Source: Candidatus Zixiibacteriota bacterium
GTDB taxonomy: Bacteria > Zixibacteria > MSB-5A5 > GN15 > JACZUZ01
Direction of reading: 5' to 3'
NCBI GenBank assembly: GCA_024280835.1
Contig: JAJRPJ010000006.1
Location: 275,656-339,655 of the forward strand
Length of the DNA: 64,000 nucleotides
Position numbers and translations under genes: made by a program
Notes under the pieces: generated by a model
Databases searched by the model: none
Seen by the model: the letters and a program-made list of their open reading frames with translations, nothing else
Told to the model about the DNA's origin: nothing
Shown: in pieces, positions 34,873 through 43,901 of the stretch
Position numbering within the stretch: the stretch's first letter is position 1
Layout: each line of letters opens with the position of its first letter

Positions 34873-34878
34873 GCCTCA

Positions 34879-36045
34879 GTGAATCCCGAAGCTCGAACCA
34901 TATCCACCACAAAGCCAATCGGCCTACTTTGCAATTCCTCCGCATGGGGTGGATTGGAAATGAATGTTCTTAGTCTGGCGGAGCGCATGAAGCAGCGAGG
35001 TTGGCCGATGGTCATCTATGGGCGCTCTGATTCAATTCTAGCAGAACAAGCTCACTTATCTGGAATCAAATTCACTCACATAGGTTCAGAATTCAAATTC
35101 GGTGATCTTGTCAATGCCCGTCGTTTGGCGCGAGAGTTTGCTATCGATGGCGTAGAAGTCTTGATAAACTATCTCAACCGCGATATTTTTCTCTCGGTAT
35201 TGGCGAAACGTTTTTTCAAAACCAAATCTAAAGCGCCTCTCAGTTTATTCTATTATCAACATGAGCAGCTCGGAATTGATAGACGTGATACGTTCCACAG
35301 CTGGCTCTACAATAATTTGGACTGCTGGATAGCGCTATTGCCGAGTTTCATTAACAGCCTAAAAGCCCGAACCAAGCTGGACATCAGCAAAGCGCTTGTT
35401 ATTCCTTTTGGAATAGATGTGGAGCGTTTCACAACAAATCTTCCCACAAGCAGTGAAGCGCGTCAAGCGCTCAACCTGCCACAGGATGCTACAATAGTTG
35501 GTGTCATCGGTCGACTGGACCAGAAGAAGAGCCAGCATACACTCATCGAAGCCCTAGCCGAGTTCAAAACCAAGTGCACTGACATACATGTCCTGATTCT
35601 TGGGGATAAAACGCATGGTGAAGCAGAAAAATACGAACAGCTTCTGCATGATTTTGCCTCTGATTTAAGTCTCACTGACCGCGTTCATTTTCGTCCACAT
35701 CGAGAGGATGTCCAAATTGGTTTTGCCGCATTGGATGTTTTCGTCTTGACCTCCGAGTCCGAGACCTATGGCATGGTGACACTCGAAGCGCAGGCCTCTG
35801 GGGTTCCGACAATCGGCACGAACGCTGGAGGAACTAGGGAGCTAATCGACGATGGAGTCACTGGACTGCTTTTTGACTATCAAGCCGCCAACGGTCTTGC
35901 CAAATGTATCGAGCGCATAGTCGCTGACAAAGAATTTGTCGCGAAGCTAAGTGAGACTGCACGGGCCCGAATTGAGAGCGATTTCTCCTATCAAAACCAA
36001 TGCGCCTTGCTCGAGAACGCCATAAAGAAATTGTCGAATATTTGA
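34879..36045 (+). CDS. GT4-family (group 1) glycosyltransferase
   Basis: 388 residues, GT-B fold, cytosolic or peripheral. The N-domain has the acceptor-loop pattern SSAWGGLEMNVLSLAERM. The C-domain begins at about residue 193 with VGVIGRLDQKKSQHTLIEAL and carries the donor-site ESETYGMVTLEAQASGVPTIG followed by GGTRELIDDGVTGLLF, including the two conserved Glu. These retaining enzymes build envelope glycans from nucleotide sugars. GTG start, no SD, with a possible promoter directly upstream. No polysaccharide cluster surrounds it, so the acceptor is unknown. Confidence 0.88.
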   Translation: MNPEARTISTTKPIGLLCNSSAWGGLEMNVLSLAERMKQRGWPMVIYGRSDSILAEQAHLSGIKFTHIGSEFKFGDLVNARRLAREFAIDGVEVLINYLNRDIFLSVLAKRFFKTKSKAPLSLFYYQHEQLGIDRRDTFHSWLYNNLDCWIALLPSFINSLKARTKLDISKALVIPFGIDVERFTTNLPTSSEARQALNLPQDATIVGVIGRLDQKKSQHTLIEALAEFKTKCTDIHVLILGDKTHGEAEKYEQLLHDFASDLSLTDRVHFRPHREDVQIGFAALDVFVLTSESETYGMVTLEAQASGVPTIGTNAGGTRELIDDGVTGLLFDYQAANGLAKCIERIVADKEFVAKLSETARARIESDFSYQNQCALLENAIKKLSNI

Positions 36046-36084
36046 GGCAACTATTTGTAAGCACGAGTAGTATGTAAGAGACAT

Positions 36085-36834
36085 ATGACAGATTCCAAGC
36101 CAACAAAAGACAGTTCGATAGCAGACACTGCTTGGATAAGAACATCAAAGCTCAGTCGTCATTATGTACGTGGCCCGCAAGAAGTTCGCGCTCTCGATGG
36201 AGTTGATTTGACCATCTCTCATGGTGAGTTTGTCGCGGTGGTTGGCTCCTCGGGGTCAGGAAAATCCACGCTTCTAAATCTACTGGCGGGACTAGATACA
36301 CCCACCGAAGGACAAATATTCATTGCAGGGGAAGAGCTAAATACATTCTCTCGCAAAAGACTCTCGCGTTATCGCGCCGAACAAATCGGCATGGTTTTTC
36401 AGTCATTTAATTTAATTTCGCACAAAACAGCCCAAGAAAATGTCGAAACCGCTTTGTATTTCAATGAGACCCCCAAAAGTGAACGGCGAAAACTATCCCG
36501 CGAAATGCTCTCACGTCTTGGACTAGCTGAGCGATTAGACCATCACCCCGCTGATCTCTCTGGCGGTGAGCAACAAAGAGTAGCGCTGGCGCGAGCCTTG
36601 GTGAAAAATCCGCAAATACTATTTGCCGATGAACCCACTGGAAATTTGGATCGTGAGAACACCGCCGCAATTTCCGCAATGTTGAAATCTTTCAACCAAA
36701 ACGGCGTGACAGTTGTGATGGTCACTCATGACTCAGAGCTGGCAAACACCTGCGCTCGAAGAATAATCAGCATGGATTACGGCAAAATTGTTACTGATGT
36801 CGCCACAGATGTTGACGCAGGAGGCGCAAAATGA
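36085..36834 (+). CDS. ABC transporter ATPase, LolD/MacB type
   Basis: 249 residues, one ABC domain: Walker A GSSGSGKST near residue 54, Q-loop MVFQSFNLI, signature LSGGEQQRVALARAL, Walker B ILFADEPTGNLD and switch His in VMVTHD. The sequence belongs to the LolD/MacB/FtsE group that energises mechanotransmitting exporters rather than importers. It overlaps the permease gene by 4 nt (ATGA), so translation is coupled. Confidence 0.93.
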   Translation: MTDSKPTKDSSIADTAWIRTSKLSRHYVRGPQEVRALDGVDLTISHGEFVAVVGSSGSGKSTLLNLLAGLDTPTEGQIFIAGEELNTFSRKRLSRYRAEQIGMVFQSFNLISHKTAQENVETALYFNETPKSERRKLSREMLSRLGLAERLDHHPADLSGGEQQRVALARALVKNPQILFADEPTGNLDRENTAAISAMLKSFNQNGVTVVMVTHDSELANTCARRIISMDYGKIVTDVATDVDAGGAK

Positions 36835-38456
36835 CAATTAGCGATCTCCTACAAAATGCTGCTGGTAATCTATGGCGCATGAAACTACGCGCACTGCTCA
36901 CTGTCTCTGGAGTAGTGATTGCAATTGCCGCATTTGTCGCGATGCTTTCATTTGGCGCGGGAATGCAAGAGACGATTTCTGATAGATTCGAGCAATTGGG
37001 CTTGTTTTCAACGATGTATGTCTACCCAACTAAAGATGGTCAAGTTGACGAGACACCGATGGGCCGCAGAGAGCGTCGGGCGCAAAAGGAGTCTGATGAC
37101 GGAGTTACTAAATCGGATTCAACTTCGATAGATTCGGAAAAGACAGACTCATCACAAGTCGATTCATCAGAAGTAGACTCAATAGCGCTAGATTCTTTGC
37201 CAACAGAGTCACGTCTCCTAGATTCTGCGGCCGTGGAATTGCTGGGATTAATCCCTGGTGTCAATTTGGCTTACCCCTATGAGACTCTAGATATCACGGT
37301 TACTTTTGCTGATTCAACGTTTGAATCTCAGGCGCGAGCGGCGCCAATGTTAGCGATCAAAACCAAATTATTTTCACAATTCAAAGCTGGCAAGGCCTTT
37401 GAGTCAGACAGTTCGCAGAGTGTCATGGTCACCGATAGATTCTTACGCAATGCAGGGATAGATTTGGATTCATCCGAAATCGTTATCGGCGAAACCATAA
37501 TTGTTTCAGTAGATATTATTTCAATTGACAGCGCTCTCACTCGCGCACTTTTCAATAAAGACCTTGATTCAGTCAAAGAGCATTTCAAAGATGTACATTT
37601 TGATTCACTGCTGAATTCAGATTATCGCAGTCGCTTGATTAGCGCCGAACTTGGCGGAGCTTTCTCGAGATTCATCGACGGCTACCTAAGCTCCCGTGTA
37701 CAAATCGCTGAGACTTTGACTATTGTCGGTGTTATCGAAGGCGGAATGAGTGGCAACCTAGTCAAGCCAGTTGTCCTGCCTCTTGAAATTGGCAAACACC
37801 TTTCCGAAGCGGGATTCTCTGGCTCCAAACAAGATCTCTTCACGTCACTGGCCTCGGGTCGTATTCCAGGGTTGGGTTCATCGGAGAGCAATGATTCATC
37901 CCAGCAATACAGTCGTGTCACTTTGGACTTAGATCAAGGGACTCCTTACGAGTCAATTAAGGATTCAGTCGAGGCGCTGGGATTTAGAACATTTTCCTTC
38001 GCCGAAGAGTTCACCGAATTGCAATCAATATTCCTTTTCTTCAATATGGCTCTGGGAATGATTGGTCTAATAGCGTTAGTGACAGCTGGCTTAGGAATTG
38101 TCAACACTATGGTCATGTCGATACTCGAACGTCGTCGCGAGATTGGGGTTCTCAAATCTTTGGGAGCTGATGACTCTGATATAAAGTTGATGTATCTCTT
38201 CGAATCGGGTATGATTGGTTCGGTCGGGGCGCTAGGTGGCATAATGGTCGGGTGGCTGATAACTCGTGGCGCATCTCTAATAGCCGCTTGGTATATGAGG
38301 TCAAAAGATATTCCAGAAATGGAGTTCTTTTCACTACCGCCTTGGTTGGTTTTGATTGCTTTTGGAATTGGTTTAACTATTAGTGTCCTAGCTGGACTTT
38401 ATCCTGCGGCGCGAGCGGCAAAAGTTGATCCAGTTCAAGCCCTGCGCAATGACTAA
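36831..38456 (+). CDS. MacB/FtsX-type ABC transporter permease with Asp/Ser-rich periplasmic region
   Basis: 541 residues: helix 1 at about 20-45 (RALLTVSGVVIAIAAFVAML), a large periplasmic domain, and three C-terminal helices from about 400 (FtsX domain: GLGIVNTMVMSILERRREIGVLKSLGA and PARAAKVDPVQALRND). It has one N-terminal helix, so it follows the MacB/LolCE topology. Residues about 85-130 hold a low-complexity stretch with many Asp-Ser pairs, absent from typical MacB; Asp-Ser pairs are frequent throughout the periplasmic part. The pair probably moves lipoproteins, peptides or other envelope clients. No MacA adaptor gene is adjacent. Confidence 0.9.
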   Translation: MTISDLLQNAAGNLWRMKLRALLTVSGVVIAIAAFVAMLSFGAGMQETISDRFEQLGLFSTMYVYPTKDGQVDETPMGRRERRAQKESDDGVTKSDSTSIDSEKTDSSQVDSSEVDSIALDSLPTESRLLDSAAVELLGLIPGVNLAYPYETLDITVTFADSTFESQARAAPMLAIKTKLFSQFKAGKAFESDSSQSVMVTDRFLRNAGIDLDSSEIVIGETIIVSVDIISIDSALTRALFNKDLDSVKEHFKDVHFDSLLNSDYRSRLISAELGGAFSRFIDGYLSSRVQIAETLTIVGVIEGGMSGNLVKPVVLPLEIGKHLSEAGFSGSKQDLFTSLASGRIPGLGSSESNDSSQQYSRVTLDLDQGTPYESIKDSVEALGFRTFSFAEEFTELQSIFLFFNMALGMIGLIALVTAGLGIVNTMVMSILERRREIGVLKSLGADDSDIKLMYLFESGMIGSVGALGGIMVGWLITRGASLIAAWYMRSKDIPEMEFFSLPPWLVLIAFGIGLTISVLAGLYPAARAAKVDPVQALRND

Positions 38457-38531
38457 AGTGTCACTGGCTAAAAGTTCATCATAAACTCATGGCCAAATCC
38501 AAAAGAACACTAACCATGACTGTGAAAACCT

Positions 38532-39002
38532 ATGTCTGACAAAAAGAAAGATCGAGCAGGAGTGATTGCTCCGCCTCCAGTAATTTACTTTGTCGTTTTT
38601 GGACTCGGTTATGCGCTTAACTATCTGCAGCCACTTGTCCTACCGCCGCATAGCGCTTGGACTGTAGTCGGTTGGGGACTTATCGGACTCTCAATTATGG
38701 TTGCCGCCAGTTGCCTGTTGAGTATGAAACGAGTTGGAACCAATGTAGATGTCTATAAGCCATCCACAGCAATCGTCACAGATGGCGCCTACGGTTTCAG
38801 TCGCAATCCGATTTATCTATCTCTGACCACTTTATATATCGGTGTGGCTTTCCTAATATCAATGATCTGGCCCCTGTTGGTTTTGCCAATCGCTTTGCTG
38901 ATAATGCAGTCAGGAGTTATTAAACGCGAAGAGCGTTATCTGGCCGAGAAATTTGGCGCTGAGTACTTGCAATATAAAGCCAAAGTCAGACGCTGGATTT
39001 AG
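38532..39002 (+). CDS. Isoprenylcysteine carboxyl methyltransferase (ICMT)-family membrane protein
   Basis: 156 residues with about four helices. The C-terminal half has the SAM-binding signature of the ICMT/PEMT family: GAYGFSRNPIYLSL and EERYLAEKFGAEYLQYKAKVRRW. Bacterial members methylate small lipids or unknown acceptors in the membrane. It lies 75 nt after the ABC permease in the same direction. Confidence 0.87.
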   Translation: MSDKKKDRAGVIAPPPVIYFVVFGLGYALNYLQPLVLPPHSAWTVVGWGLIGLSIMVAASCLLSMKRVGTNVDVYKPSTAIVTDGAYGFSRNPIYLSLTTLYIGVAFLISMIWPLLVLPIALLIMQSGVIKREERYLAEKFGAEYLQYKAKVRRWI

Positions 39003-39210
39003 ACCATCGTTGTTTCCTCAATAGGGACGTATTACCATCACAATCATCCTTAACAAAATCCATCTCGAAAAATTACTTTACTTCTGATAATTTCGTATTA
39101 CTTTCATCCCGTGAGCTCTGTCGCAGTTATCCGCATTAGGAAAACTCCTCATCAAGCGCAGTAATAAACAGAACACAACAATCGTTATTCCCGAAAGACT
39201 CATTAAGCAG

Positions 39211-39720
39211 ATGGCCACAGAAAACATTGCAAAACATCCATTCGAAGTTCGCAACTCAGTTATCCAAGGTAGCGGTGTTTTTGCTCTACGCAGAATAAGA
39301 CCTGAACAGAGATTGATTGAATACGTCGGGGAACGTATTACCCATGACGAGGCCAATGAACGCTATGACGATGAAAACATGGAACGCCATCATACATTCT
39401 TGTTTGAAGTCGACGAAGAAAATGTCATTGATGCAGGTCGGGTCGGAAATGACGCTCGCTATTTCAACCACTCTTGCGACCCGAATTGCGAAGCAGTCAA
39501 CGAAGGCGGACGAATTTATATTGAATCTATCAAGAATGTTCAACCAGGTGTTGAACTAACATACGACTACTCATACGAGCACATCGGTGAACTCCCTGAG
39601 GAGTTGCGTTTGCAATACCTGTGTCTTTGTGGGGCTGAGAAATGTCGCGGAACTATTTTGAAAGTCAAAAAGCCACGCAAGAGTCGACGCAAATCAACCA
39701 AGACATCTTCTGCGAAATAA
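39211..39720 (+). CDS. SET-domain lysine methyltransferase-like protein
   Basis: 169 residues, a complete small SET domain: ASN-type N-strand FEVRNSVIQGSGVFALRRI, YVGERIT, the pseudoknot motif RYFNHSCDPNC, LTYDYSY, and a post-SET Cys cluster (YLCLCGAEKCRGTI), which with the Cys of NHSCDPNC can bind zinc. A Lys/Arg/Ser-rich tail follows, like that of DNA- or RNA-binding proteins. SET enzymes transfer methyl from SAM to protein lysines; in bacteria some target DNA-binding proteins or are of unknown role. Neighbours (ICMT-like gene and rsmE) do not point to a substrate. No clear SD. Confidence 0.9.
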   Translation: MATENIAKHPFEVRNSVIQGSGVFALRRIRPEQRLIEYVGERITHDEANERYDDENMERHHTFLFEVDEENVIDAGRVGNDARYFNHSCDPNCEAVNEGGRIYIESIKNVQPGVELTYDYSYEHIGELPEELRLQYLCLCGAEKCRGTILKVKKPRKSRRKSTKTSSAK

Positions 39721-39764
39721 CTCTAACGGCAGCGCCGAAGTCTTTTTCTTTCTAAGAAATACCG

Positions 39765-40532
39765 ATGAATATCATCATACTAACAGAAGAAGACAAACTT
39801 AGTGACGATCTCTACGAGTTAGCAGACAAACGCGCAACTCACATTCGCTCCGTACTAAAATCAGAGGCCGGTGACACTGTTGAAATCGGTTTACTCAATC
39901 AATCAATCGGAAACGCCACGATTGAGTCTGTCGCTGATTCGGTAGTTCGACTCTCTGTAAATCAAACGAACCCTCCGCCAAATTATCAGCCGATAGTCGA
40001 CATCATCTGTGCCGTTCCTCGCCCACAAACGCTCAAAAAGATTCTACTACCCTCAGCGATGATGGGAGTGCGGCGTTTACATTTGGTGCGAGCCAACCGC
40101 ACAGAAAAGAGCTATTTGCAGTCCCCGATGATGGCGCCAGAGAACCAATTGCCGCATTTGATTGAAGGCCTCTCGCAGGGCAAACGAATCGCTCTACCAA
40201 CTGTCACTTTGCATCCCCTGTTCAGACCTTTTGTTGAGGATACTTGGCCGAGTATTCAGTCCGAGTCAGAATCACTAGTAAGCGCCGACAAACAAGTCCT
40301 ACTATTGCCAGATATGGAATCTGCTCGTAGCGCTAAGAAAATTTCTGAGCTAGCTGAGGCAGAGCGAGTGGTTATTGCCATCGGTCCTGAAGGTGGTTGG
40401 ATTGATTACGAATTGGAGCATTGGAGTCGTTTGGGATTTGCCTCAATAACTCTAGGACCTTGGGTCTTGCGTGTTGAGCATGCTCTAACAGCCTCTCTTG
40501 CTCAAGTAAGTATGCTAACCACCAAGAGCTAG
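39765..40532 (+). CDS. rsmE: 16S rRNA (uracil1498-N3)-methyltransferase RsmE
   Basis: 255 residues, near the usual 240-250. The N-terminal PUA-like part (ATHIRSVLKSEAGDTVEIG) is followed by a SPOUT knot: KKILLPSAMMGVRRLHLV, IAIGPEGGW and LGPWVLRVEHALTASLAQ. The last motif is normally LGxRILRTETA; Trp for Arg and Glu-His for Glu-Thr are variations in the SAM loop. It methylates U1498 in the ribosomal decoding region. No strong SD. Confidence 0.88.
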   Translation: MNIIILTEEDKLSDDLYELADKRATHIRSVLKSEAGDTVEIGLLNQSIGNATIESVADSVVRLSVNQTNPPPNYQPIVDIICAVPRPQTLKKILLPSAMMGVRRLHLVRANRTEKSYLQSPMMAPENQLPHLIEGLSQGKRIALPTVTLHPLFRPFVEDTWPSIQSESESLVSADKQVLLLPDMESARSAKKISELAEAERVVIAIGPEGGWIDYELEHWSRLGFASITLGPWVLRVEHALTASLAQVSMLTTKS

Positions 40533-40585
40533 TTATTTCAGATTAAGAAACCGAGAAAAACCACTAGGAAAAACACTAAGACATT

Positions 40586-41173
40586 ATGCACTACTGGAGA
40601 AAGAGAATAAAGTCATGGCGCCTGCCGCGCATTATGCTCTTTTCATTTGCGGGAGTGTTTGTCTTTCTCGGACTATTCACATTACAAGAAGCGTTAAACG
40701 CAGATCAAATCAGTGAAGACCAAACAATAGTCTATCAGGGCAGTATCAACAAAATGGGGCGCACATTTTTTAAGTCAGCGATTTTGCTGACATTCGAAAT
40801 TGACGGCTACTGCTCTGAATTTGTCTGCACCGGATTCAGACCTTTTCATTATCAAGATTTTAAGGATGATTTTGTCTCTGGCATGAAAGTAGAATTTGCA
40901 ATACGCAAAACAGAGCAAACTAAGTTCGACTCCTGCCAACGTTGCGAGATAGTCTCCCTCAAATCTGAGAACAAAACATATTTGTCCCTCTCCGAACATA
41001 ATAGCAGTTCCTATACAGCCAAACGCATAGTCGCTGGCGGTATCACAGGGGCGCTATTCACAGCAGGGTTTATCTCGCTTATCCTTGCCCTTTTCTCAGC
41101 CAGAGAAAGCGAGCAGACAGCTGAAATTTGGGAGCGAAACAATGTCTTTAGACGGTCACTTTTTCGGAAGTGA
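40586..41173 (+). CDS. Two-helix membrane protein of unknown function
   Basis: 195 residues, not recognised. A basic N-terminus precedes a membrane helix (IMLFSFAGVFVFLGLFTL). Then comes an extracytoplasmic domain of about 100 residues with four Cys (GYCSEFVC, DSCQRC), and a second helix near 150-173. The domain has beta character like DUF3592-type proteins. It lies 54 nt after rsmE in the same direction and ends 13 nt from a convergent gene. Confidence 0.6.
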   Translation: MHYWRKRIKSWRLPRIMLFSFAGVFVFLGLFTLQEALNADQISEDQTIVYQGSINKMGRTFFKSAILLTFEIDGYCSEFVCTGFRPFHYQDFKDDFVSGMKVEFAIRKTEQTKFDSCQRCEIVSLKSENKTYLSLSEHNSSSYTAKRIVAGGITGALFTAGFISLILALFSARESEQTAEIWERNNVFRRSLFRK

Positions 41174-41185
41174 TTGTGGGCATAG

Positions 41186-43096
41186 TTAATCTGTAAGCGA
41201 ATCCTGAAGGACATCCTCAACAAGGACATCTTCAACAATTCGCAAGTTTTGCATGGCGGGTTTAAATCCTGGGTTTAGTTGCAATACTCGATTGTATTTC
41301 TGTCGTGCCAATTCATAATGTTCCTGTAAATGATACACCAAGCCCAAACGGTAATGAATATTGTAGTCTATTGGACTAATTTTCAAAGCCCGCTCAAGTA
41401 ATTGTTGTGATTCGGTGTATTCGTCCCGTTGCATCAACGACACAGCCAGATTCGTTAGCGCCAATGAATTATTCGGTTCGGCGCGCAAAACCGCTAGGAA
41501 GTGGCGTTCGGCGTTGACTGCATCTTGGCGGGCCGCCGCCATCAATCCCAAATTAATATGAGCGTCAAGAAAACCGGGGTAAGCCTTCAAAGAGGACTCG
41601 TACTCACGTTCAGCATTAGGAAAATCTCGTTGGTCTTGATAAGATTTTCCTAGCATGCAATGATCGCCTGCCAATTGTCGTTCTATTGGAATTCCGACAA
41701 AATCATAATTGGTAAACACAAATAGACCAATCAGCGCTAGCATATAAGGAGCAAATGACTTCCATTTCTTGCATTTATACATGTCCAGCAATTCATAAAA
41801 GCCATAAGCGCCCAGCAAAATGGCAAAGGGAATTAGTGGTTGACGATACCGAGTGCAAACAAAGAACAACACCATACTGAGAGAGTAACTAGCAATAAAA
41901 AGCAACAAAGGTAGATGCTCTCTGGCGCGACGCATGATAAAAAACAAGCCCAACAAGGCAAATGGCGCAACTAATCCGAACGGAACAAAGAGAGGTGTGC
42001 GCGCGAACAGAGCCTCAGCGATAGGGCTAAAGGGCTCTACAATGTACAAACTTTGATTGTTAGGAATCTCAAAGCCATTGACCAAGAATCTGAGCTTCTT
42101 TAAGAACAATGTAAATGTAGCGCCAGGGCGCTCTCTAACCTCATCCCAACCGCGCCCCCACCAGTACTCGTCAATCTCCTTTTCGTTGAGTCTGCGGCCC
42201 GCCTCAGTTTGAGCAATATTGATTGCGTCCAAATAACCGCCCTGCCAACTGGACTGTATCCCTGGCGCTGTCGCTGACCAGCCTGTGGCTTGATGATTAT
42301 TCCCCAGATAAAAATTGTAACCCCCTTGCCAACTAATCGGAATGAACTCACCTGATGTAACCCAGTTGTGAACGGTAACAGGGGCTATCACCACTATGGC
42401 GCTAAAAACCACGAAGACATAAGAGACCAAGGCATTGGTAAGTTTGTTGTGAAATTGTTGACGAATAACAAACCAAAACCAAAGTGAAAGAGCGGGCAAA
42501 TAAAACAAAACATTTGGCCGCGCCAACGCAGTTAAGCCTATCAGTAGCCCGAGACCTACGAAACGACCTAGAGTAGGGCGACGCTCCGCGCGTAAGGTTT
42601 GCCAGACAACTAATACAGATAGGATTGTCATCAGCGAGGTAATTAACAAACTGGCGTCATAGTATATAAATGTTGGATAGAACACCGCTATAATAGCCGC
42701 AGTCAAAGCCACTTTACGTCGGAACATACGCATGCCAAACAGAAAAAGTATCACTGGCAGAAGTGATCCTAAAGTTGCCTGAATCACTCGCACCGCAAAT
42801 AGATTATCATCAGTGGCTAAGCGCAACAGCGCGAGTGAATACGGATAAAGCGGAGCGCGATAAAAAGGTGATTTAGGAAGTAACTCTCCAGAGAGAATAT
42901 CATCGGTCAATTGAATATGATAACCCTCATCCATCAGTGGCTGATCGAAAGTTGGCATATCGGATATGTTATAGATGAAAATCAACCGCAAAATTAACGC
43001 CGCCGCAAACAAACCAAGCGCAATTCTTCGATTATTGGAGCTCGCCTTGTCAACGGCAGACGCAGTCTCGGCCGAAATGTCTTTTGTCGCATTCAT
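41186..43096 (-). CDS. Membrane glycosyltransferase (GT39/PMT-like) fused to TPR repeats
   Basis: 636 residues from the ATG at 43096 (the frame runs up to a TTG at 43132). The N-terminal two thirds form a multi-pass GT-C enzyme: first helix ALGLFAAALILRLIFI, then the acidic loop DQPLMDEGYHIQLTDDI and FYRAPLYPYSLALL, and about ten further helices to residue 455. Such enzymes use polyprenyl-phosphate sugars. The last 170 residues carry about four TPR units (FPNAEREYESSLKAYPGFLDAHINLGLMAA, NSLALTNLAVSLMQR, YNIHYRLGLVYHLQE). The TPR part probably faces the periplasm and could bind the protein acceptor (inference). Confidence 0.85.
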   Translation of the reverse strand: MNATKDISAETASAVDKASSNNRRIALGLFAAALILRLIFIYNISDMPTFDQPLMDEGYHIQLTDDILSGELLPKSPFYRAPLYPYSLALLRLATDDNLFAVRVIQATLGSLLPVILFLFGMRMFRRKVALTAAIIAVFYPTFIYYDASLLITSLMTILSVLVVWQTLRAERRPTLGRFVGLGLLIGLTALARPNVLFYLPALSLWFWFVIRQQFHNKLTNALVSYVFVVFSAIVVIAPVTVHNWVTSGEFIPISWQGGYNFYLGNNHQATGWSATAPGIQSSWQGGYLDAINIAQTEAGRRLNEKEIDEYWWGRGWDEVRERPGATFTLFLKKLRFLVNGFEIPNNQSLYIVEPFSPIAEALFARTPLFVPFGLVAPFALLGLFFIMRRAREHLPLLLFIASYSLSMVLFFVCTRYRQPLIPFAILLGAYGFYELLDMYKCKKWKSFAPYMLALIGLFVFTNYDFVGIPIERQLAGDHCMLGKSYQDQRDFPNAEREYESSLKAYPGFLDAHINLGLMAAARQDAVNAERHFLAVLRAEPNNSLALTNLAVSLMQRDEYTESQQLLERALKISPIDYNIHYRLGLVYHLQEHYELARQKYNRVLQLNPGFKPAMQNLRIVEDVLVEDVLQDSLTD

Positions 43097-43465
43097 CAAG
43101 CCAATAGTATTGACCGAATAAGCGCTGGGCAAGAAAAACTGTACCGAAGTAACTTCTAATCCAGCTCTTCCCAGTCGAACAAAATCAATTTGGGTGACTT
43201 CGCCAGAGGATTTGATTGAGTGTTTCGAGAGTTTATTTGGCAGACCAGCGAAAATCTAACGCCTTGGGAAAGACGGTTACTCTTCTAAAATCAACAGTTT
43301 TTCCTCTAACCGTTTCTTATCTTACTTGCTACCTATCACTTTTCTAACCATCTTTTGTCTTACCCATCAAATTGTCATTTATAAGAAGTATTGAGTTATG
43401 ACCTATGCTATATTGACCATTGTAGTTTATGGTGTTGCTACTCTGACATGTTGTCGGTAACTACT
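43097..43465. other. 369-nt region without a supported gene
   Basis: AT-rich; no firm gene, promoter or terminator seen. Confidence 0.4.
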
Positions 43466-43609
43466 TCAAACGTCCACGGCGCATCGTATGTAAACGCTTC
43501 CAGGGCCTCCTCCAGTCGACGTATCACTGTCCTGACTGGAACAGCCAGCAAGCGTTTCAATCAGCAACACCATCGCAGAACAAACAAAAATCACTCGAAT
43601 AAACCGCAT
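43466..43609 (-). CDS. Very short or truncated lipoprotein
   Basis: 47 residues: MRFIRVIFVCSAMVLLIETL then lipobox LAGC (Cys23), then Ser/Asp/Thr/Gly-rich residues like the linker of the other lipoproteins here, stopping after ten more residues. GGGGGATT stands before the ATG and TATAAT lies at 43626-43631 on this strand. It is either a small lipoprotein or the 5' end of a decayed longer gene; no continuation is obvious in the other frames downstream. Confidence 0.45.
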   Translation of the reverse strand: MRFIRVIFVCSAMVLLIETLAGCSSQDSDTSTGGGPGSVYIRCAVDV

Positions 43610-43703
43610 AATCCCCCGCCCATAAATTATAAGTGAGATCTCGATATTTCTGGGATGGAATACATGCGCCATATCCTTCGTAGCGAGCCAATCACTCGAA
43701 AAA

Positions 43704-43739
43704 GTCATTGCGAGGAGCAAAGCGACGCGGCAATCTCGC
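43704..43739. repeat. Dispersed palindromic repeat of the CATTGCGAG type
   Basis: GTCATTGCGAGGAGC at 43704-43718 runs into AAAGCGACGCGGCAATCTCGC to 43739. ATTGC (43707-43711) pairs with GCAAT (43730-43734). This is close to a short imperfect palindrome I recall as widely dispersed in many unrelated bacterial genomes. One copy in this window; no RAYT transposase gene nearby. Confidence 0.65.
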
Positions 43740-43901
43740 TGCGACAAAATCCCATTTTGAGATCACATAATTGGATACAAGTATCACTTTCTCTGCTAGG
43801 ATTGTCTATATTCCTTCGCAGGAAAGCCGTATCTAAATTCGCTGATACAAGTAGTAAATATGCAAATTGCTTGTAGCATGACTTTTTGAGGGAGGTAATT
43901 G

